56,190 nucleotides of DNA from positions 1-56,190 of the forward strand of contig NZ_FNYT01000020.1 in NCBI RefSeq assembly GCF_900109135.1, given 5' to 3'. The DNA comes from Trichococcus ilyis (GTDB lineage: Bacteria > Bacillota > Bacilli > Lactobacillales > Aerococcaceae). Positions 1-8,448 of the stretch are shown in pieces; within the stretch, counting starts at the first letter, position 1; every line of letters starts with the position of its first letter. The position numbers were made by a program, and so were the translations under genes. Under the pieces are notes generated by a model. That model worked only from the letters and a program-made list of their open reading frames with translations. It was not told the origin of the DNA and did not search any database.

Positions 1-97
1 CAGTGGAAGCAAGCTTCCATAGAAAAGACCGTTCGACTTGCATGTATTAGGCACGCCGCCAGCGTTCGTCCTGAGCCAGGATCAAACTCTCATGTAA
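1..97 (-). rRNA. rrs: 16S rRNA, 5' end (partial)
   Basis: The reverse complement contains the universal 16S start AGAGTTTGATCCTGGCTCAG, with its first A at position 90. It is followed by the conserved GACGAACGCTGGCGGCGTGCC region and CCTAATACATGCAAGTCGAACG. Counting back from the E. coli numbering puts the mature 5' end near 97. The rest of the gene lies beyond the left edge. The variable tail fits Lactobacillales, but is too short for a genus call. Confidence 0.97.
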
Positions 98-291
98 AAT
101 GGGCTCTTGTACAGAAACCCGCATGAAAAGCTGAATAGCTCTTAATTTCTTGCTGACTTTATGTTTGCGATACTAAGTATCGCCTTCGTTTGCCTCGACC
201 GAAATCGAAGCTCCCTGCACATTTGGTTCGTTCATTCTTTGTTCAGTTTTCAAAGGTCAATCGTTATCACTTGTTACGTGACAGCTTATTC

Positions 292-320
292 ATAATACCG
301 CAACTTCCCGATTTCGTCAA
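292..320 (-). promoter_or_regulatory. rrn promoter, proximal
   Basis: On the minus strand there is a -35 TTGACG (315-320), a 17-base spacer and a -10 TATTAT (292-297). It reads toward the 16S gene about 200 bases away. Between it and the gene is a leader stretch near 225-260 resembling the CTTTGAAAACTGAACAAAG antitermination region common upstream of Firmicute rRNA genes. Confidence 0.75.
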
Positions 321-384
321 GAAGTTTTTTGAATATTTATTCTTATTGTTCTTGAATCAAAATCGCTTGTGCAGCAACTTTTAA

Positions 385-413
385 ATAATATCATTACCGA
401 AGGACACTGTCAA
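385..413 (-). promoter_or_regulatory. rrn promoter, middle
   Basis: Consensus -35 TTGACA (408-413), 17-base spacer and -10 TATTAT (385-390) on the minus strand, 93 bases upstream of the proximal promoter. Tandem near-consensus promoters are typical of rRNA operons. Confidence 0.8.
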
Positions 414-458
414 TACATTTCTTGCATTTAATTGTCCTGCGCTTCAGATAACTTAATC

Positions 459-488
459 ATACTAACACCCAAACTCAGCCCGTGTCAA
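459..488 (-). promoter_or_regulatory. rrn promoter, distal (probable)
   Basis: A -35 TTGACA (483-488) and -10 TAGTAT (459-464), spaced by 18 bases on the minus strand, form a possible third promoter of the rRNA operon. The interval 98-617 holds only the rRNA leader, these promoters and the MATE-gene terminator. I see no credible protein gene in it. Confidence 0.55.
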
Positions 489-563
489 CGTTTTTTGCGG
501 AAATAATCAAAAAAAAGCGCCTTTTGCTTTTATCAGCCGGATGCTCCTTTGGAATCCAGGCAG

Positions 564-589
564 AAAAAAATAAACCGTCCCGTCCGGTT
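564..589 (-). terminator. Terminator of the MATE gene (weak)
   Basis: On the minus strand a short AACCG/CGGTT stem is followed by TATTTTTTT, about 30 bases after the MATE stop codon. The stem is only five base pairs, so confidence is moderate. Confidence 0.45.
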
Positions 590-617
590 GTAAGGAACGG
601 AACGGCGGCAATCACGC

Positions 618-1973
618 TCAGAATAATTGTTTTGGCAAAGCCTTCAGCGTGAAGTACAGAAGGAATCCCGAAGTAGTCGCAGACAGGATATCCGCTATCG
701 GTTCCGCGTAGTAGATCCCCATCACATCCAAGTAGTTGGGCAGAATAAGCGCCAACGGGATCAGGATGATCACTTTGCGAAGAAGGGCGATGAACAATGA
801 CTTTTTCGCCTCCCCCACTCCGACAAAAAACATTTGCGCGCTCATCTGCACCCCGAACAGCCACATGCCGCCCATGTATATCGGCAGAATCCGGGTGACC
901 AACGCCAATAAGTCCGAATCAGTCGTGAATATCCGGGCGAATAAACCGGGCACGAGCAGCACCAACAGAAAATAGGCGGCGGTCAATCCGACTGTGACCT
1001 TCATGGAATGGCGCACGGTCTCCCGCACACGGTCATAATGCCGCGCACCGTAGTTGTAGCTGATGATCGGTTGGACACCTTGCGTGAATCCTTGTATCGG
1101 CACCGTCAGCAATTGCATGATGCTTTGCATGATCGTCATGGATCCTACGTAGAGATCGCCGCCGTATTTCAACAGACCGGTGTTGAAGACGATCACGATC
1201 GCACTTTCAGTTGCCTGCATGATGAATGGCGAGATCCCCAACGACACAATCCGTTTGATCAAGCCAAGCTTCAAAGCCAAGTTTTGCTTGCGGATCCGGA
1301 TCAGCGAATGCTCGGAAGTCAGGAAATGGAGGACATAGATCGCGCTCAAGGCTTGGGAAATGACCGTAGCGATCGCTGCACCTCTCACCCCCATACCGAA
1401 TCCAAAAATGAAGATCGGATCCAGGACGATATTGGCGATTGCGCCAATCAATACCGAAAACATGGCAATTTTGGTTTTGCCTTGGCTAGTGATGAACAGA
1501 TTCAGCCCCAATGCGTATTGGACAAAAATCGTGCCCATTATATAGATGGAAGTATAGTCATTCGCATAGTTGAAGGTGACGGGACTGGCGCCGAATAAAA
1601 ACAACAAGGGCGCCTTGATCCGGGTGAAGACGATGGTCAACACGATCGCCATGAACGACAGCATCGAAAAAGCATTGCCGAGAATTTTTTCGGCTTCGGC
1701 TTTGTCGTTCTTCCCCAATGCAATCGCAGCCAAGGGAGCCCCGCCGCCTCCGGCAAAGCTGCTGAACGCGGAAATGATCAATACGAGCGGTGCGCTGATG
1801 CCCAAACCGGTCAACGCGACAGCCCCTATCTCCGGGATATGGCCGATGTACATCCTGTCCACAATGTTGTACAGGATATTGATTACTTGGGCGATGATGC
1901 TCGGTATGGCCAGTTCCATCATCAGCTTGGGAATTTTCTCCGTTCCCATCCGCGATTCTTTCATTTCCTGCAT
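618..1973 (-). CDS. MATE family multidrug/Na+ antiporter
   Basis: A polytopic membrane protein of 451 residues with about twelve hydrophobic segments, the usual MATE length. The N-terminus has the family pattern PSIIAQVINILYNIVDRMYIG and later the G-Q-P-I-I-S-YNYGA signature (around residue 300), both hallmarks of MATE proteins in the NorM/DinF-like branch. Such proteins export cationic drugs or metabolites using Na+ or H+ gradients. The start at 1973 is preferred because GGAGGA lies seven bases upstream. An ATG at 1979 overlaps the ribosome site too closely. It overlaps or abuts the upstream MarR gene, so the two are a translationally coupled operon and the regulator probably controls the pump. 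The substrate cannot be told from sequence. Confidence 0.92.
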   Translation of the reverse strand: MQEMKESRMGTEKIPKLMMELAIPSIIAQVINILYNIVDRMYIGHIPEIGAVALTGLGISAPLVLIISAFSSFAGGGGAPLAAIALGKNDKAEAEKILGNAFSMLSFMAIVLTIVFTRIKAPLLFLFGASPVTFNYANDYTSIYIMGTIFVQYALGLNLFITSQGKTKIAMFSVLIGAIANIVLDPIFIFGFGMGVRGAAIATVISQALSAIYVLHFLTSEHSLIRIRKQNLALKLGLIKRIVSLGISPFIMQATESAIVIVFNTGLLKYGGDLYVGSMTIMQSIMQLLTVPIQGFTQGVQPIISYNYGARHYDRVRETVRHSMKVTVGLTAAYFLLVLLVPGLFARIFTTDSDLLALVTRILPIYMGGMWLFGVQMSAQMFFVGVGEAKKSLFIALLRKVIILIPLALILPNYLDVMGIYYAEPIADILSATTSGFLLYFTLKALPKQLF

Positions 1974-1975
1974 AA

Positions 1976-2410
1976 TCATTCCTCCTTTTTCCGCTCCAGA
2001 TTCGCCAGCATCTGTTCGAGCAGCCCTTCGAATTGTTCGAATTGCTCTTGGCTGATTTCTTCCGTCATCGCGGCGATGAACTTTTTGCGGCGGTTGCGCA
2101 AACGTTCCGCTATCGGTTTCGCCTGTACGGTCAGTTCCAGATGGATATAGCGACGATCTTCCTCATCCACCCTCGTCTCCAGGTAGCCTTTCGCAACCAG
2201 CGCATCAACCGATCTTGCAATCAAGGACTTTGACAGCCCGAGGCAATCGGCTATTTCTTTGGATGTGTCCATTTCGTTGTTTGACAAAAAGGTGATCAGG
2301 TCCAGTTCATTCGGCGAAAAATCCGACCCGGACATCTCTTCCTTGATTTCTGCCCGATACATTTTCGACAATTTGGCCAGACTGATCAGCAGATTCTTCT
2401 TTTCTTTCAT
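1976..2410 (-). CDS. MarR family transcriptional regulator
   Basis: A 144-residue winged-helix protein of normal MarR length. The core DNA-binding region runs from about residue 45 to 105, with LGLSKSLIARSVDALVAKGY as recognition helix and turn, then the wing containing DEEDRRYIHLELT, the usual MarR D-x-R-DRR block. The C-terminal helix is acidic and suits dimerization. It is first in a two-gene operon with the MATE exporter, and its stop codon lies within the exporter's start region. MarR proteins beside efflux pumps are usually repressors released by the pump's substrates. That role is inferred here. Confidence 0.92.
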   Translation of the reverse strand: MKEKKNLLISLAKLSKMYRAEIKEEMSGSDFSPNELDLITFLSNNEMDTSKEIADCLGLSKSLIARSVDALVAKGYLETRVDEEDRRYIHLELTVQAKPIAERLRNRRKKFIAAMTEEISQEQFEQFEGLLEQMLANLERKKEE

Positions 2411-2526
2411 AATTTAGGGGCACCTCCACCAATTAAAACTGATTCCATTTTACCGCCAAACAGTTCACTTGTATACCATCCTCCTTCCAGTTAGACTTCG
2501 GAAGAGGATAAACATCTTCCCAAAAC

Positions 2527-2592
2527 AAAAAAAACACCCTTCCCAACATAAGCTTCCAAGGAGGCTGGAAGCCTTGCTGGGGCAGGTGTCAT
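2527..2592 (-). terminator. Rho-independent terminator of glycerate kinase
   Basis: Minus-strand hairpin ACACC..GGGTGT with an inner GGCTTCCA/TGGAAGC stem, followed by eight T residues, immediately after the glycerate kinase stop. Confidence 0.85.
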
Positions 2593-2600
2593 TTGAATGA

Positions 2601-3761
2601 TCAAACCGAAAGCGGTACTTTGCTGGCCAGCAAAAAGGCCCGGAAAGCCGATTCGCCGGCATTCGTGATCAATCGTTCCGTTTGTGAAATGGCTGTTTCC
2701 AATTCCATCGGTTTGTTGATGATGTCCAAAACCAAGTCGATGCCTGTCGCATAGATCGGTCCGAGGTCGTCATCACTGCTGCCGACCACCGCGATGACCG
2801 GCAATTGGTATTTCTTCGCCAATTGGGCGATGCCCACCGGCGCCTTGCCGTTCAAGGATTGCGAATCCATCCGTCCTTCGCCGGTGATGACAAGGTCGGC
2901 ATCCTGGAAATGCGCTTCGATTTCGAGGATGGAGAGGACTTTCGAGATGCCGCTGTAGCTTTTCGCTCCACAAAAAGCCATCAGGCCGGCTCCCAAACCG
3001 CCAGCTGCTCCGGCTCCCGGCGCGTCAAGAACCGCAATGCCCAAGGATTCCTCCAGCTTTTCCCCATAATGATGCAACAACTGGTCCAATTTTCGGACAT
3101 CTTCAGGGGTCGCCCCCTTCTGCGGTCCATAAATGTAGGAAGCCCCGTTCTCTCCGCACAGCGGATTTGTCACATCGGACAGGATTGTGAAGGTCACGGC
3201 ATGGATGCGCTTATCCAAACCGCTGACATCGATAGAAGCGATGTCCCCCAGCTTGCCTGCGCCGAACGGGATTTCATTCCCTTCAGCGTCTTTGAAAGAG
3301 GCTCCCAGCGCTTGGGCCATCCCAGCACCCCCGTCATTGGTCGCACTTCCCCCGACACCGATGAAGATTTCTGTGACGCCGCAATCCAGGGCCGCCCGGA
3401 TCAATTCGCCGGTTCCGTAGGTCGTCGCACGGTAGACATCGTTGTCCGCAAGGTCCACAAGCGTCAACCCTGAAGCTTCCGCCATTTCGACGACGGCAAT
3501 GTTGTCTTTGATGATGCCGAATTTCGCCTGCACTTTGTCGCCCATCGGACCGGTGACTTCAGCGTAGCAGTATTCCCCCTTGCATCCGAGCACCAATGCA
3601 TCCACGGTCCCTTCGCCGCCGTCAGCGACAGGGACCTTTACGATCTCGACTTTCCGGTTCAACCGCAGAATCCCTTGTTCGATATAGTCTTCCACCTGGA
3701 TGGTCGAGGCGCTGCCCTTGAAAGAATCGGCGGCGATGACTATTTTCAGTTCTTTTTCCAT
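2601..3761 (-). CDS. glxK: Glycerate kinase (GlxK/GarK family)
   Basis: A 386-residue protein with the family start IVIAADSFKGS, the VADGGEGTVDAL motif, the GVGGSATNDGGAGMAQALG block and VITGEGRMDSQS near residue 290, all conserved in type-II glycerate kinases. The enzyme phosphorylates D-glycerate (to 2-phosphoglycerate in the E. coli enzymes), feeding glyoxylate or aldarate breakdown into glycolysis. The start at 3761 is chosen over an upstream frame extension because AAAGGGGG lies eight bases before it. It is divergent from a CdaR-type regulator, the same pairing seen for sugar-diacid/glycerate systems. A cre-like site lies upstream. Confidence 0.95.
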   Translation of the reverse strand: MEKELKIVIAADSFKGSASTIQVEDYIEQGILRLNRKVEIVKVPVADGGEGTVDALVLGCKGEYCYAEVTGPMGDKVQAKFGIIKDNIAVVEMAEASGLTLVDLADNDVYRATTYGTGELIRAALDCGVTEIFIGVGGSATNDGGAGMAQALGASFKDAEGNEIPFGAGKLGDIASIDVSGLDKRIHAVTFTILSDVTNPLCGENGASYIYGPQKGATPEDVRKLDQLLHHYGEKLEESLGIAVLDAPGAGAAGGLGAGLMAFCGAKSYSGISKVLSILEIEAHFQDADLVITGEGRMDSQSLNGKAPVGIAQLAKKYQLPVIAVVGSSDDDLGPIYATGIDLVLDIINKPMELETAISQTERLITNAGESAFRAFLLASKVPLSV

Positions 3762-3820
3762 TTGTTTTGCCCCCTTTCCTATCTGCGCAACTAAACTCAC
3801 AGGCGCTTCCCTCCAATTTG

Positions 3821-3834
3821 CGTAAGCGCTTGAT
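3821..3834. promoter_or_regulatory. Candidate cre (CcpA) site, glxK/cdaR intergenic
   Basis: CGTAAGCGCTTGAT contains the symmetric GTAAGCGCTT core of the catabolite-responsive element. It matches ten of fourteen consensus bases in either orientation. It lies 60 bases upstream of glxK and adjacent to a TTGACA (3836-3841) that points toward the regulator gene. Repression of both genes by sugar catabolism is plausible. Confidence 0.5.
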
Positions 3835-3961
3835 ATTGACAGTATAAAGGTTCTCCATTTTTATTTATATATTCTACAGACTAAATATTTCAGGTAAAAT
3901 GGAACCAATGCATGTCATACAGAACACATTTCAGCATTTTTCATAAAACAGGAGGAATCGT

Positions 3962-5089
3962 ATGGAAATAGCCGCCGCTCTTGCACAGAGCATCGTCGTC
4001 AGCATGAAGGAAATCATCAACCAGGAACTGAATTTCATCAATACCGACGCCATCATCATAGCCAGCACGGACGAATCCCGCATCGGCGAACACCATTCCG
4101 GCGCCAAGAGGGTTTTGGAGACAAAGACGGATTTGATTTTGGAGTACGACGGTCAGTTCGAGGGGACGAAGAAAGGCATCAATATCCCCATCTACAGCGA
4201 ACAAAATCTGGTCGGCGTAATCGGCATCACCGGCGATAAAGAGGAAGTGGAAAAATACGGAAAAATCATCCGGACCATGACCGAAATCCTTGTGAAGGAC
4301 GCTTGGATCAAAGACGTTTCCTTCAAGAAGCGCGACAATTACCGGCTCTTCATCGAAGAAGTGTTGGCGCCTGCCCTTGATCTGGAGAACATCCGGACAC
4401 TTGCCAATCTGCTGGAAATCAACTTGGACATCTCCAGAATTGTCGTTGCCGGCCGCATCAATAATTTGTCCGCCGAACGGAATGAGCAGATCGAAAATGT
4501 GATGAATCTCCTGAAGGTCATCCTCACGAACGACAAACAGACCATCTACAATGTCAACGGCCCGGATATCCGGATCCTGTTCCGGGATAACCTGCCGGAA
4601 GCCACCCTCCACTACCAGCTGAACAGCCTGATCCGCCAAGCCGAACAGCAATACGGTCTGCAACTGCACATCGGGGTGGGGCTGGCCTGCGACAAATTGA
4701 CCGGCTTCCGCACCAGCTATGATCAAGCTGTGACCGCGCTGGACTGGGCGATCCTGAATTCGCACCACATGATCGAACACTACGACAAGCTCGATCTGGG
4801 GATGATCCTGACGGACATTTCCAGAAACAAATCCGACGAATTCATCCGCCAGATCCTGGGGAAACTGGACAAGAAGGAACTGAAGGAATACGCTGGAATT
4901 CTTAGTGTTTACGGGACCAATAACGGCAGCATCTATAAATCAGCCGATGCACTGTTCATCCACAAAAATACGCTGCAATACAAACTGAACAAGCTGCATA
5001 AAGTGACCGGATATAACCCCCGTGAACTGGACAGCTATACAATCCTATCGCTAGCATTCAAACTGCAAAACATTTTGAACAACCATTGA
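3962..5089 (+). CDS. cdaR: CdaR-type sugar-diacid regulator
   Basis: A 375-residue protein of CdaR/SdaR type. The first ~135 residues match the putative sugar-diacid recognition domain (A-x-x-IV-x-x-IN-x-ELNFINTDAIIIASTDESRIGEHH). A central region follows. The C-terminal ~65 residues (AGILSVYGTNNGSIYKSADALFIHKNT and beyond) form the PucR-like helix-turn-helix, with HKNTLQYKLNKL as recognition helix. Regulators of this family activate glycerate, glucarate or galactarate genes in response to diacids. AGGAGG stands a few bases before the ATG. It is divergent from glycerate kinase, its likely target. Confidence 0.9.
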   Translation: MEIAAALAQSIVVSMKEIINQELNFINTDAIIIASTDESRIGEHHSGAKRVLETKTDLILEYDGQFEGTKKGINIPIYSEQNLVGVIGITGDKEEVEKYGKIIRTMTEILVKDAWIKDVSFKKRDNYRLFIEEVLAPALDLENIRTLANLLEINLDISRIVVAGRINNLSAERNEQIENVMNLLKVILTNDKQTIYNVNGPDIRILFRDNLPEATLHYQLNSLIRQAEQQYGLQLHIGVGLACDKLTGFRTSYDQAVTALDWAILNSHHMIEHYDKLDLGMILTDISRNKSDEFIRQILGKLDKKELKEYAGILSVYGTNNGSIYKSADALFIHKNTLQYKLNKLHKVTGYNPRELDSYTILSLAFKLQNILNNH

Positions 5090-5164
5090 GGATCCGGAAG
5101 AACACAATCATTGCGCAAACAGCGCTGGCTCATCAGAGTATCGCGGCGTAATTAATTGGGCGTT

Positions 5165-5295
5165 AGCTCCGGCAAGGCATCTGCTTTCCGGAGGACACCG
5201 GTAACGATTGGCCGCACCTCCGACGAAGCTACTCTCATCGGAAAACGCAGTTAAAAATACGAGTGAAACTTCGGCAAAGCCTCTGTTCACCGGAG
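5165..5295 (+). repeat. Triple-hairpin intergenic element, copy A (131 bp)
   Basis: First of four dispersed copies of an element with three stem-loops built on CTCCG(G/A)CGA...TCGCCGGAG. This copy is the most diverged, with weaker stems. It fills most of the 313-base gap between the convergent cdaR and ECF ATPase genes. No gene is credible in the gap. Confidence 0.7.
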
Positions 5296-5341
5296 TTCCC
5301 GTTGAATTTTCAGCTATCCAACACTCGGCACCATCTGTTTT

Positions 5342-5397
5342 CACCGCAAAGAAACCGGACACGCTGCCATTCCAGCGTGTCCGGTTTCTTTGCGGTG
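5342..5397. terminator. Perfect 25-bp inverted repeat, probable bidirectional terminator
   Basis: Two 25-base arms beginning CACCGCAAAGAAACCGGACA pair perfectly around a six-base loop (5367-5372), between the convergent ends of cdaR and the ECF ATPase operon. On either strand the GC-rich inner stem is followed by TTTCTTTG. The length of perfect pairing is greater than in ordinary terminators. Confidence 0.75.
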
Positions 5398-5402
5398 CTT
5401 CT

Positions 5403-6218
5403 TCATTTCGGTAATTGGGGCGGTCTTGCCAAAGCATCCTCCACTTCCTCGACCGTCAGCAGATTGCCCGGAATGCCCAAAGCGTGCGCAATCTTCATGG
5501 CCTGGGGCTGATCCAGATACGCCTGCTGCAGGCGTTCTTTTTGGCTGAAGACTTCCCTGGCGTCGCCTTCGAGCAGCAAATGTCCTTGACTGAAGACAAC
5601 GACGCGTTCGAAGACGGCAGCCGCAAAGTCCATGTCATGCAGGATGCACAGCACGGCTTTCCCCTCTGCCTGCAGGTCTTCGATCACCTTTTTGATGATG
5701 GCTTTGCCGGCCATATCCTGGCCCATCGTGGGCTCATCGAAAATGACGATCGGCGTATCCATCGCCAAAATCGAAGCCAGCGCCACCATTTTCCTTTGCG
5801 CCAGATTGAGGTCGTAGGGATTGACCTGCTCGACGCCGGCCAGTTGCACCCGAGCCAAAGCTGCGCGGGAACTGGCCCGTGCCTCATCCATGGACTGTCC
5901 GATGTTCAACGGGCCGACCATGACTTCATCCAAAACCGTACTTTTGAATATCTGGTCGTCCGGATTCTGGAAAACCAAACCGATCCGCTTGGCGATCTGG
6001 GCTACCGTCATTGTCGCCAGATCGGTGCCGTCCAGCAAAATCCGTCCGGAATCGGGGCGCAACAGCCCCTTCAGCAGCTTCACGAAGGTCGTTTTCCCCG
6101 AACCGTTCTGGCCGATGATCGCCGTTTTCCGGTTATCCAATTTCAGGTCGATGCCCTTTATGACGGGCGTCGCTTTATCGTAGGCAAAATGCAGTTTTTC
6201 AATTTCCAGTTTACTCAT
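5403..6218 (-). CDS. ecfA2: ECF transporter ATPase (second A component)
   Basis: A 271-residue ABC ATPase with Walker A GQNGSGKTT, Q-loop FQNPDDQIF (the DDQ form typical of ECF/CbiO ATPases), and Walker B VIFDEPTMGQD. The signature motif reads DLNLAQRK rather than LSGGQ, so it is degenerate. Its partner ATPase carries the canonical signature. It energises the energy-coupling-factor importer encoded just upstream. The start at 6218 overlaps the previous gene by eight bases and has GAAGAAGGTG before it. It is the last gene of a udp-S-T-A-A operon. Confidence 0.92.
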   Translation of the reverse strand: MSKLEIEKLHFAYDKATPVIKGIDLKLDNRKTAIIGQNGSGKTTFVKLLKGLLRPDSGRILLDGTDLATMTVAQIAKRIGLVFQNPDDQIFKSTVLDEVMVGPLNIGQSMDEARASSRAALARVQLAGVEQVNPYDLNLAQRKMVALASILAMDTPIVIFDEPTMGQDMAGKAIIKKVIEDLQAEGKAVLCILHDMDFAAAVFERVVVFSQGHLLLEGDAREVFSQKERLQQAYLDQPQAMKIAHALGIPGNLLTVEEVEDALARPPQLPK

Positions 6219-7062
6219 GAGCGACACCTTCTTCCGCAAGCAGCCCTCTCAGTTCTTCCAAGTCCACCGGATAGTGCCCATCGGCTTTCCGCTTGCCCAA
6301 ATGGCGGGCTATCGCGGTCACTGCTGGCGGCTGCACCCCCAGAGACGCCAAGTCATCGCGCGAAAACACGGCTTCGGGTGTGTCATAGGCGATCAGTTTG
6401 GCGTCATCCAAAAGCAAAACCCGGTCGGCATACTGCGCGATCTTTTCCATCTTCTGCTCGGCCATGATGATCGTGATGCCTTCCTTCGTGAGGTTCTCCA
6501 CCACTTTGAAGACTTCTTCCGAACCTTGCGGGTCCAGTTGGGAAGTGGGCTCATCCAGAATCAGCACTTTCGGCTTCATCGCGACGACACCGGCGATCGC
6601 AACCCGCTGCATTTGCCCGCCGGAAAGATCAAACGGGTTCTTGTCCTTCACTTTGCGGATATCCAGGAGGTCCAAAGCCTCTTCGATCCGTCTGATCATT
6701 TCGTCGCGCGGCAAGCCCATGTTCTCCAGACCAAAGGCGATCTCCTCATAGACCGTAAACCGCGAGCCGGTGATCTGGGAAAAAGGATTCTCGAACACCA
6801 ATCCAGCGGCCGCCGTGACTTCGCTCACATCGGTCACGCGCACATTCAGCCCGGCTATCTCCACCGATCCGCCGTAAGCCCCTTTGAAAAAATGCGGCAC
6901 CAAACCGCTCAGCGCATAGCACAGCGTCGATTTCCCGGCGGTGTTCCTGCCGATCAGGCCGATGAATTCCCCCTGCTCGACCGAAAAACTGATGCCGTCC
7001 AGCACCAATTTGGTCGTGTCGGGATAGCGGTATTTCAGCTCCTTCACTTCTATGATGCTCAT
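6211..7062 (-). CDS. ecfA1: ECF transporter ATPase (first A component)
   Basis: A 283-residue ABC ATPase. Walker A reads GLIGRNTAGKST, with T-A replacing the usual G-S/C. The Q-loop FENPFSQI, signature SGGQMQR, Walker B VLILDEPTSQLD and switch H are present. It pairs with the following ATPase to form the asymmetric A-A' motor of an ECF importer. The start at 7062 overlaps the EcfT stop by four bases (ATGA) and has GGAGGTGG upstream. A longer in-frame extension into ecfT is not supported. Confidence 0.92.
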   Translation of the reverse strand: MSIIEVKELKYRYPDTTKLVLDGISFSVEQGEFIGLIGRNTAGKSTLCYALSGLVPHFFKGAYGGSVEIAGLNVRVTDVSEVTAAAGLVFENPFSQITGSRFTVYEEIAFGLENMGLPRDEMIRRIEEALDLLDIRKVKDKNPFDLSGGQMQRVAIAGVVAMKPKVLILDEPTSQLDPQGSEEVFKVVENLTKEGITIIMAEQKMEKIAQYADRVLLLDDAKLIAYDTPEAVFSRDDLASLGVQPPAVTAIARHLGKRKADGHYPVDLEELRGLLAEEGVAHE

Positions 7063-7826
7063 CCCATCCACCTCCAGACGATCAAACCAGCCAGGATCAA
7101 CAGCAGCAAAACATTCCATATAACACTGTAGCGATAAGACTTCGCTTCATTCAGATACGTTTTTGGCGTATCCCTGTCGAAGCCGCGGACATCGAGCGCA
7201 ATCGCCCGTTCCCGGGTATCGTTCAACGCGTTCAGGATGACCGGCCCCAACAACGGGAAGAACGCCTTCACCCGGACAAGCAGACTGCCCTCGGTTTCCA
7301 TCCCGCGCGCGCGTTGCGCATCCTGGATTTTGGCATAGGTTGCCCGCAGCTGCGGGATGATCTGCAGGACCGAAAGGATCACATAGCCGATTTTCGGCGA
7401 CATGCCTTTCTGCTGCAGCCGCTCGACAAGTTCCGTCGGCGAAGTCGTCAGCACCAGCACCCCGAAGGCGCAGACCATATTGATGACGCGCATGGTCAGA
7501 CGCAAGGCGATAACCAGACCTTCTTTGTAGAATCTGATCGGCCCCAGTTCAAAAAGCAGCGTTTCATTGGCAGGATTGAAAAAGCCCTGCACGATGACGA
7601 TCGAGAGGATCAGCAAAAAACTGAGCGCGATCACCGGCAAAATATTGCGGAAAACTTTCCCGATCAGCAGAATGCCGAAACTGGCCAGCATCACTGCCGC
7701 GACTTGCCACAAACCGTCCAACAGATAAGCCGCGGCGATGCTTACGACAATGTAGAGCATCTTCGTCAACGGATCCAGACGATGGATCGGCGAGTTGCGC
7801 GGCACATATAATGTCATTGCATCCAT
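7059..7826 (-). CDS. ecfT: ECF transporter transmembrane component EcfT
   Basis: A 255-residue membrane protein of the CbiQ/EcfT family. It starts YVPRNSPIHRLDPLTKM, a conserved EcfT N-terminus, and has four to five hydrophobic segments. It carries the two coupling helices with A-x-R-x-RG-type motifs, DAQRARGME near residue 165 and ALDVRGFD near residue 215, that dock on the two ATPases. AGGGGC stands eight bases before the start. It sits between the substrate-binding S gene and the ATPases, and the complete set implies a dedicated (group I) ECF importer. Confidence 0.93.
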   Translation of the reverse strand: MDAMTLYVPRNSPIHRLDPLTKMLYIVVSIAAAYLLDGLWQVAAVMLASFGILLIGKVFRNILPVIALSFLLILSIVIVQGFFNPANETLLFELGPIRFYKEGLVIALRLTMRVINMVCAFGVLVLTTSPTELVERLQQKGMSPKIGYVILSVLQIIPQLRATYAKIQDAQRARGMETEGSLLVRVKAFFPLLGPVILNALNDTRERAIALDVRGFDRDTPKTYLNEAKSYRYSVIWNVLLLLILAGLIVWRWMG

Positions 7827-7838
7827 TCACATCAGCCC

Positions 7839-8447
7839 CTATAATTCTTCTATCGCGCCACCCTTCAGGAAGGTGTTCGTGAGTTTCTTCGGCAAGCCCT
7901 TGAAGATGAAATAACTGATTAGCACCGTCACCAATTTATCCGGCACATCGACGACGATGCTGTCCAGGAAAGAGGCCAGCCATTGCGGTTGTCCGTTCGA
8001 AATCAGCAAGGCATAGAGGGCATCCCCCCAGACGTTCCCGGTTTGGCCACCCCAAAAGACGATGTTCAAAGGCGTCGAAACAGTCGCGGCCACTACACCG
8101 ATGATCAACCCGGCCAGCAACACGGTCTTTATGTCCCGGAACCAGCCTTTAGCGGCAAACAGACCCGCCATCAGACCGATGAACGCGCTGGTGACCGCAT
8201 AAACTGTCGAAATCGGATCGGCCGTGACTCCGTAGATGATGTTGTTGATGATCCCGGAAGCGGCACCGATGACCGGCCCCGCCAGCATGCCCGACAAGAC
8301 CGTCCCGATCGAGTCCAGCCAGAGCGGCAGACGCAACACGCCCGCGATGTATTTGCCGAGATAATTGATCCCGATCGCGATCGGGATCAGCACGATCGAA
8401 GCTGTCGACAACTTATAACGCAATTTGTTCCTTGTTTCTGCGTTCAT
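7839..8447 (-). CDS. ECF transporter S (substrate-binding) component
   Basis: A 202-residue, six-helix membrane protein. The stretch LPLWLDSIGTVLSGMLAGP followed by G-A-x-S-G-IINNI is the pattern of ECF S components. It should bind the substrate and plug into EcfT. Its start at 8447 follows the phosphorylase stop directly, with AAAGGAGG overlapping that gene's end, so the two are coupled. The substrate is not readable from the sequence. Linkage to a nucleoside phosphorylase suggests a nucleoside or related base. This is inference, and vitamins remain possible. Confidence 0.85.
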   Translation of the reverse strand: MNAETRNKLRYKLSTASIVLIPIAIGINYLGKYIAGVLRLPLWLDSIGTVLSGMLAGPVIGAASGIINNIIYGVTADPISTVYAVTSAFIGLMAGLFAAKGWFRDIKTVLLAGLIIGVVAATVSTPLNIVFWGGQTGNVWGDALYALLISNGQPQWLASFLDSIVVDVPDKLVTVLISYFIFKGLPKKLTNTFLKGGAIEEL

Positions 8448-8448
8448 T

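Noticed and set aside
190-384. 64-codon open frame upstream of the rRNA gene
   Set aside because: It lies on the rRNA leader and overlaps two strong rRNA promoters. No ribosome site and no coding bias.
3941-4780. 279-codon open frame antisense to cdaR
   Set aside because: The cdaR frame has recognisable domains and a good ribosome site. The antisense frame has neither.
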